This document shows, piece after piece, positions 15,242-17,696 of a stretch of DNA of 17,696 bases. The translations under genes were made by a program, and so were the position numbers. The notes below the pieces were generated by a model. The model had not been told where the DNA came from. It did not search any database and was given only the letters and a program-made list of their open reading frames with translations. The stretch covers positions 1 through 17,696 of the forward strand of contig JAHJTR010000225.1 in assembly GCA_018829865.1 (NCBI GenBank), read 5' to 3'. Source of the stretch: Patescibacteria group bacterium (GTDB lineage Bacteria > Patescibacteriota > Gracilibacteria > UBA1369 > JAHJTR01). Within the stretch, counting starts at the first letter, position 1, and every line of letters begins with the position of its first letter.

Positions 15242-16339
15242 TTATCCAATCCAATTACAATTTTTTAGCTTAGCGGTTAGACAATACTTTTCAATTTGGT
15301 TAACCCGTTCAGCATAAAGATCTATTTTAAAAAATTCTACGTTATAACCATCTACGGTATATTTTATGAGTTCTTCAAAAGATAAAACCGATTTCCATTT
15401 AAGATTCCAAATAGCTTTAGAAATATCCAACTTCAGCATATTAGCTTCATTTAATTTTTCAGAAGATTCATCAAAAACAACCTCTCCTTTACCGTAATAT
15501 TTAATTATTGCTTCAATTAATTCAGACACTTTATGGTTTGCCTGATCTAATGGTCCAAAATTCCATCCGCTGGAATACATATTGCCTTCTAAATATAATT
15601 TTGAAGCCAAAAGAAGATAACCGCTTAAAGGTTCGAGCACGTGTTGCCATGGTCTTGTAGCATTCGGGTTTCTGATAATAAGCTTTTCTCCTTTGTTTAT
15701 TGCTTTAAAAAAATCTGGTACGATTCTATAATCAGCCCAGTCCCCTCCGCCTATAACATTACCGGCTCTTGCGGAAGCTATCGCGCAATGAGCATCATTT
15801 GAAAAGAAAGAATTTAGATATGCATATGTAACTAATTCGGAACATCCTTTTGAAGCGCTATACGGGTCTTTGCCCCCCATTGGGTCTGATTCTCTATAAC
15901 CCCAAACCCATTCATTATTTTGGTAACATTTGTCACTGGTTACGTTAACCGCAGCTTTTACAGAAGGTGTTTTTCTAATAGCTTCAAAAAAATTTACGGT
16001 TCCCATTACGTTTGTTCCAAAAGTGTAATGAGGATTTTTATAAGATTCTAGAACTAGAGGCTGTGCTGCAAGGTGAAAAGCAAATTCCGGTTTTATTTCT
16101 TGAAAATAACCAACGAGTTTGTTTAAGTCTCTAATATCTCCATCAAGATGATGAATTTTCTCATTCAATTTACATTTAACAAAATTATCTTCATCTCTCT
16201 GTGGGGGTAGTGCATAACCAAAAACATCGGCGCCAAGTTCTTTTAACCAAATCGCCAGCCAGGAACCTTTAAACCCCGTGTCCCCAGTGATTAATATTCT
16301 TTTATTTTCAAAAATCTTATTAAAAAGTTTTCTTATCAA
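15242..16339 (-). CDS. rfbG: CDP-glucose 4,6-dehydratase
   Basis: A 365-residue extended SDR with ITGDTGFKGSWLAIWL (17-32), HLAAQPLVLESY (89-100), VTSDKCY (133-139) and the catalytic YxxxK (Y160, K164 in DPYSASKGCSE), plus SARAGNVIGGGDWADYRIVPD and TRPWQHVLEPLSGYL. These are diagnostic for RfbG/DdhB. It removes water from CDP-glucose to give CDP-4-keto-6-deoxyglucose, the branch point for CDP-3,6-dideoxy- and branched sugars. The start appears to be TTG (16339-16337): an in-frame stop lies directly upstream and no ATG precedes the Rossmann motif. It follows rfbF by 20 bp. No rfbH-type (E1 dehydrase) gene is visible, so a 3-deoxy sugar is not the expected product. Confidence 0.95.
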   Translation of the reverse strand: MIRKLFNKIFENKRILITGDTGFKGSWLAIWLKELGADVFGYALPPQRDEDNFVKCKLNEKIHHLDGDIRDLNKLVGYFQEIKPEFAFHLAAQPLVLESYKNPHYTFGTNVMGTVNFFEAIRKTPSVKAAVNVTSDKCYQNNEWVWGYRESDPMGGKDPYSASKGCSELVTYAYLNSFFSNDAHCAIASARAGNVIGGGDWADYRIVPDFFKAINKGEKLIIRNPNATRPWQHVLEPLSGYLLLASKLYLEGNMYSSGWNFGPLDQANHKVSELIEAIIKYYGKGEVVFDESSEKLNEANMLKLDISKAIWNLKWKSVLSFEELIKYTVDGYNVEFFKIDLYAERVNQIEKYCLTAKLKNCNWIG

Positions 16340-16359
16340 TTATTAATTCTCAATTGCTT

Positions 16360-17133
16360 TTACCAGATTTTCCAAGGCGCAGAATTATCTTTCCAAAGTT
16401 CTTCCAAGTAAGTTTTATCGCGTAAAGTATCCATTGGTTGCCAAAAGCCACTATGTTTGAATGCCACTAAGTTTTCATCTATAGCTAATTTTTCAAGAGG
16501 TTCTTTTTCAAAAACAGTACTGTCGCCATCAATGTATTTAAATATTCTCGGTTCAAGCACAAAATAACCACCGTTTATCCAATAACCATCACCTATTGGT
16601 TTTTCCACAAAATCTTTTACTAAATCATTATTATCTATATTCAGAGAACCAAATCTACCCAAAGGTTGAACAGCAGTAACTGTAACAATTTTATTATTCG
16701 TTTTATGAAACTTTAATAAATCTTTTATGTTTATATTAGAAACACCATCTCCGTATGTCATAAAGAAAGTGTTATTCTCAACATAATCTTTTATTCTTTT
16801 AATTCTACCTCCCGTCATTGTATTAAGTCCAGTATCTATTAATGTAACTTCCCATGGCTCAGCAAATTTCTGATGAAAGGTAATTTTATTATCATCTTTG
16901 AAATTAAAAGTTACATCAGATTCATGTAAGAAATAATTTGCAAAGTACTCTTTAACCAAATATCCTTTGTAACCAAGACAAATAATGAAATCATTGAATC
17001 CGTAACTTGAGTAAATTTTCATTATATGCCACAAAATTGGTTTACCGCCTATCTCAACCATTGGTTTAGGCTTAATCGTAGTTTCTTCACTAAGTCTTGT
17101 ACCAAGCCCACCTGCTAAGATTACTACTTTCAT
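16360..17133 (-). CDS. rfbF: Glucose-1-phosphate cytidylyltransferase
   Basis: 257 residues, the usual length of RfbF/DdhA. The nucleotidyltransferase signature is VILAGGLGTRLSEETTIKPK (4-23), with KPMVEIGGKPILWHIM after it. Further marks are FIICLGYKGYLVKEYF, DTGLNTMTGGRIKR, MTYGDGVSN, and FVEKPIGDGYWINGGYFV with the lysine expected to bind the sugar phosphate. It makes CDP-glucose from CTP and glucose-1-phosphate, feeding RfbG. ATG 17133 has AGGAC eight bases upstream. It heads the tightly packed module, after a 241-bp gap that may carry its promoter. Confidence 0.96.
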   Translation of the reverse strand: MKVVILAGGLGTRLSEETTIKPKPMVEIGGKPILWHIMKIYSSYGFNDFIICLGYKGYLVKEYFANYFLHESDVTFNFKDDNKITFHQKFAEPWEVTLIDTGLNTMTGGRIKRIKDYVENNTFFMTYGDGVSNINIKDLLKFHKTNNKIVTVTAVQPLGRFGSLNIDNNDLVKDFVEKPIGDGYWINGGYFVLEPRIFKYIDGDSTVFEKEPLEKLAIDENLVAFKHSGFWQPMDTLRDKTYLEELWKDNSAPWKIW

Positions 17134-17181
17134 TTTTATGTCCTAATAATTAAGTTCTTCCTAAAGAATTGTTAACACAGA

Positions 17182-17207
17182 ATTATAATTCGGCATCGGG
17201 AAATCAA
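17182..17207 (-). promoter_or_regulatory. Possible promoter upstream of rfbF
   Basis: On the minus strand TATAAT (17187-17182) follows TTGATT (17207-17202), with a spacer of only 14 bases, short for a sigma-70 promoter. It sits about 50 bases ahead of the rfbF ATG, in the gap after fcl, which is where an operon promoter would be expected. AT-rich DNA makes chance matches common, so this is weak. Confidence 0.2.
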
Positions 17208-17267
17208 ACTGAAGTAAGAAATAAGAATTCAGAAAAAAGAATTAGGCATTAGTGATCGGTTCATTCG

Positions 17268-17370
17268 ATAGACGTAGGACAAAACTTTATGCTTGGTTTC
17301 CTTCGCTAGCGCTCCAGGACAGGGATCAGTCCGCCAAAGGCGAATAAACCACGCCCAATAAAATGGCGGG
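17268..17370. repeat. GC-rich repeat-like block between fcl and rfbF
   Basis: This block is far richer in GC than the AT-rich DNA around it and contains several short inverted repeats: CGCTAGCG (17304-17311), GGAC/GTCC (17317-17320 with 17329-17332), CGCC/GGCG (17332-17335 with 17339-17342) and CCGCC/GGCGG (17331-17335 with 17365-17369). Minus-strand reading gives TDPCPGALAKETK, a phrase I recall as a translated dispersed repeat in related genomes. It looks like a folded, non-coding repeat copy, not a gene. No second copy lies in the window. Confidence 0.4.
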
Positions 17371-17374
17371 TAAA

Positions 17375-17696
17375 TCATTGATGCTTTAAAAACCATTCGT
17401 AAGTTTTTTTGATCCCTTCTTCTAATGATGTAGTGAATCTCCAACCCAAGTTATTTATGCAAGTTACATTCAATAATTTTCTTGGCGTGCCATCCGGTTT
17501 AGTTTTATCATATGCAATCTCACCTTTAAAACCGACAATCTCTTTTATCATTTCAGCTAATTCTTTAATAGTCAAATCTACTCCAGTGCCGATGTTCAGG
17601 TGTGTGATTCCTTGATCATAAATATCCCTTGCTTCGACTTCGCTCAGCAAGAATAAGAGAGCATCTGCTAGGTCATCAACGTATAAGAATTCACGG
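17375..17696 (-). CDS. fcl: GDP-L-fucose synthase (C-terminal part, cut by window edge)
   Basis: About 106 C-terminal residues are visible. REFLYVDDLADA, HLNIGTGVDLTIKELAEMI, VGFKGEI, KPDGTPRKLLNV and SLEEGIKKTYEWFL match the last third of GDP-L-fucose synthase (GDP-4-keto-6-deoxy-mannose 3,5-epimerase/4-reductase, Fcl/WcaG). It makes GDP-L-fucose from the Gmd product; gmd would be expected outside the window. The loop between ADALLFL and HLNIGTG contains LSEVEARDIYDQGIT, where a palindromic repeat has been added in frame. This loop is variable in the family, so activity may be kept. The N-terminal NAD site and catalytic residues are not visible. Confidence 0.93.
   Translation of the reverse strand, partial: REFLYVDDLADALLFLLSEVEARDIYDQGITHLNIGTGVDLTIKELAEMIKEIVGFKGEIAYDKTKPDGTPRKLLNVTCINNLGWRFTTSLEEGIKKTYEWFLKHQ
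17628..17651. repeat. Palindromic 24-bp repeat inside fcl
   Basis: CTTGCT (17628-17633) and AGCAAG (17646-17651) are perfect inverted arms around a 12-base core TCGACTTCGCTC. On the coding strand it reads LLSEVEA plus the first bases of the next codon, in frame with fcl. The core resembles a short dispersed repeat common in Bacteroidota/Ignavibacteriota-type genomes (from memory). Confidence 0.5.

Noticed and set aside
17229..17444. Open frame of 71 codons on the minus strand between rfbF and fcl
   Set aside because: It overlaps the 3' end of fcl in another frame and covers the GC-rich repeat block; no ribosome site or family similarity.
1..17696. CRISPR arrays, tRNA or rRNA genes, defence operons
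   Set aside because: No regularly spaced repeats, no cloverleaf or rRNA-like segments, and no recognisable defence genes were seen.

Overview
The window is one end-to-middle slice of a surface-polysaccharide (O-antigen or capsule type) biosynthesis locus. Nearly every intact gene lies on the minus strand, so transcription runs from high to low coordinates. Most of the DNA is AT-rich, with non-ATG starts in places and short intergenic gaps. Together with a palindromic repeat encoding 'LSEVEA' inside a gene, this suggests an AT-rich member of the Bacteroidota/Chlorobiota/Ignavibacteriota group. That assignment is an inference from style, not proof.

Layout in transcription order. (1) 17696-17375: 3' end of GDP-L-fucose synthase (fcl), then a 241-bp gap with a GC-rich, repeat-like block. 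(2) 17133-10772: a nucleotide-sugar module: rfbF (glucose-1-phosphate cytidylyltransferase), rfbG (CDP-glucose 4,6-dehydratase), an RmlC-type epimerase, a sugar C-methyltransferase, an SDR reductase/epimerase, a second C-methyltransferase-like protein lacking its zinc cysteines, and a CmcI-family protein. Four of these are linked by ATGA stop/start overlaps. The likely product is a CDP-linked branched (C-methyl) 6-deoxyhexose. (3) 10771-8625: a clearly GC-richer block with a broken gene of unknown family followed by a Wzx flippase, probably acquired from another lineage, then a GT2 glycosyltransferase (8628-7483). (4) 7482-5404: an insertion-sequence graveyard with remnants of three families: IS4-like (minus), IS110-like (plus, two in-frame stops, a hairpin over its ribosome binding site and a structured 3' non-coding segment that may be a seekRNA/bridge RNA) and IS256-like (minus). 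(5) 5359-1: Wzy-like polymerase, ExoA-like GT2, a SAM methyltransferase, a small membrane protein, a PglC/WbaP-type phosphoglycosyl transferase, and an E1-alpha/E1-beta thiamine-diphosphate dehydrogenase pair, with E1-beta cut by the window edge.

Together the genes describe a Wzx/Wzy-dependent pathway: nucleotide sugars (GDP-fucose and a CDP-6-deoxysugar) are made in the cytosol, the phosphoglycosyl transferase loads the first sugar phosphate on undecaprenyl phosphate, the GT2 enzymes extend it, Wzx flips it and Wzy polymerises it. The least conventional parts are the orphan E1-alpha/beta pair, which may supply a two-carbon or acyl unit for a sugar decoration, and the IS110 non-coding RNA candidate.
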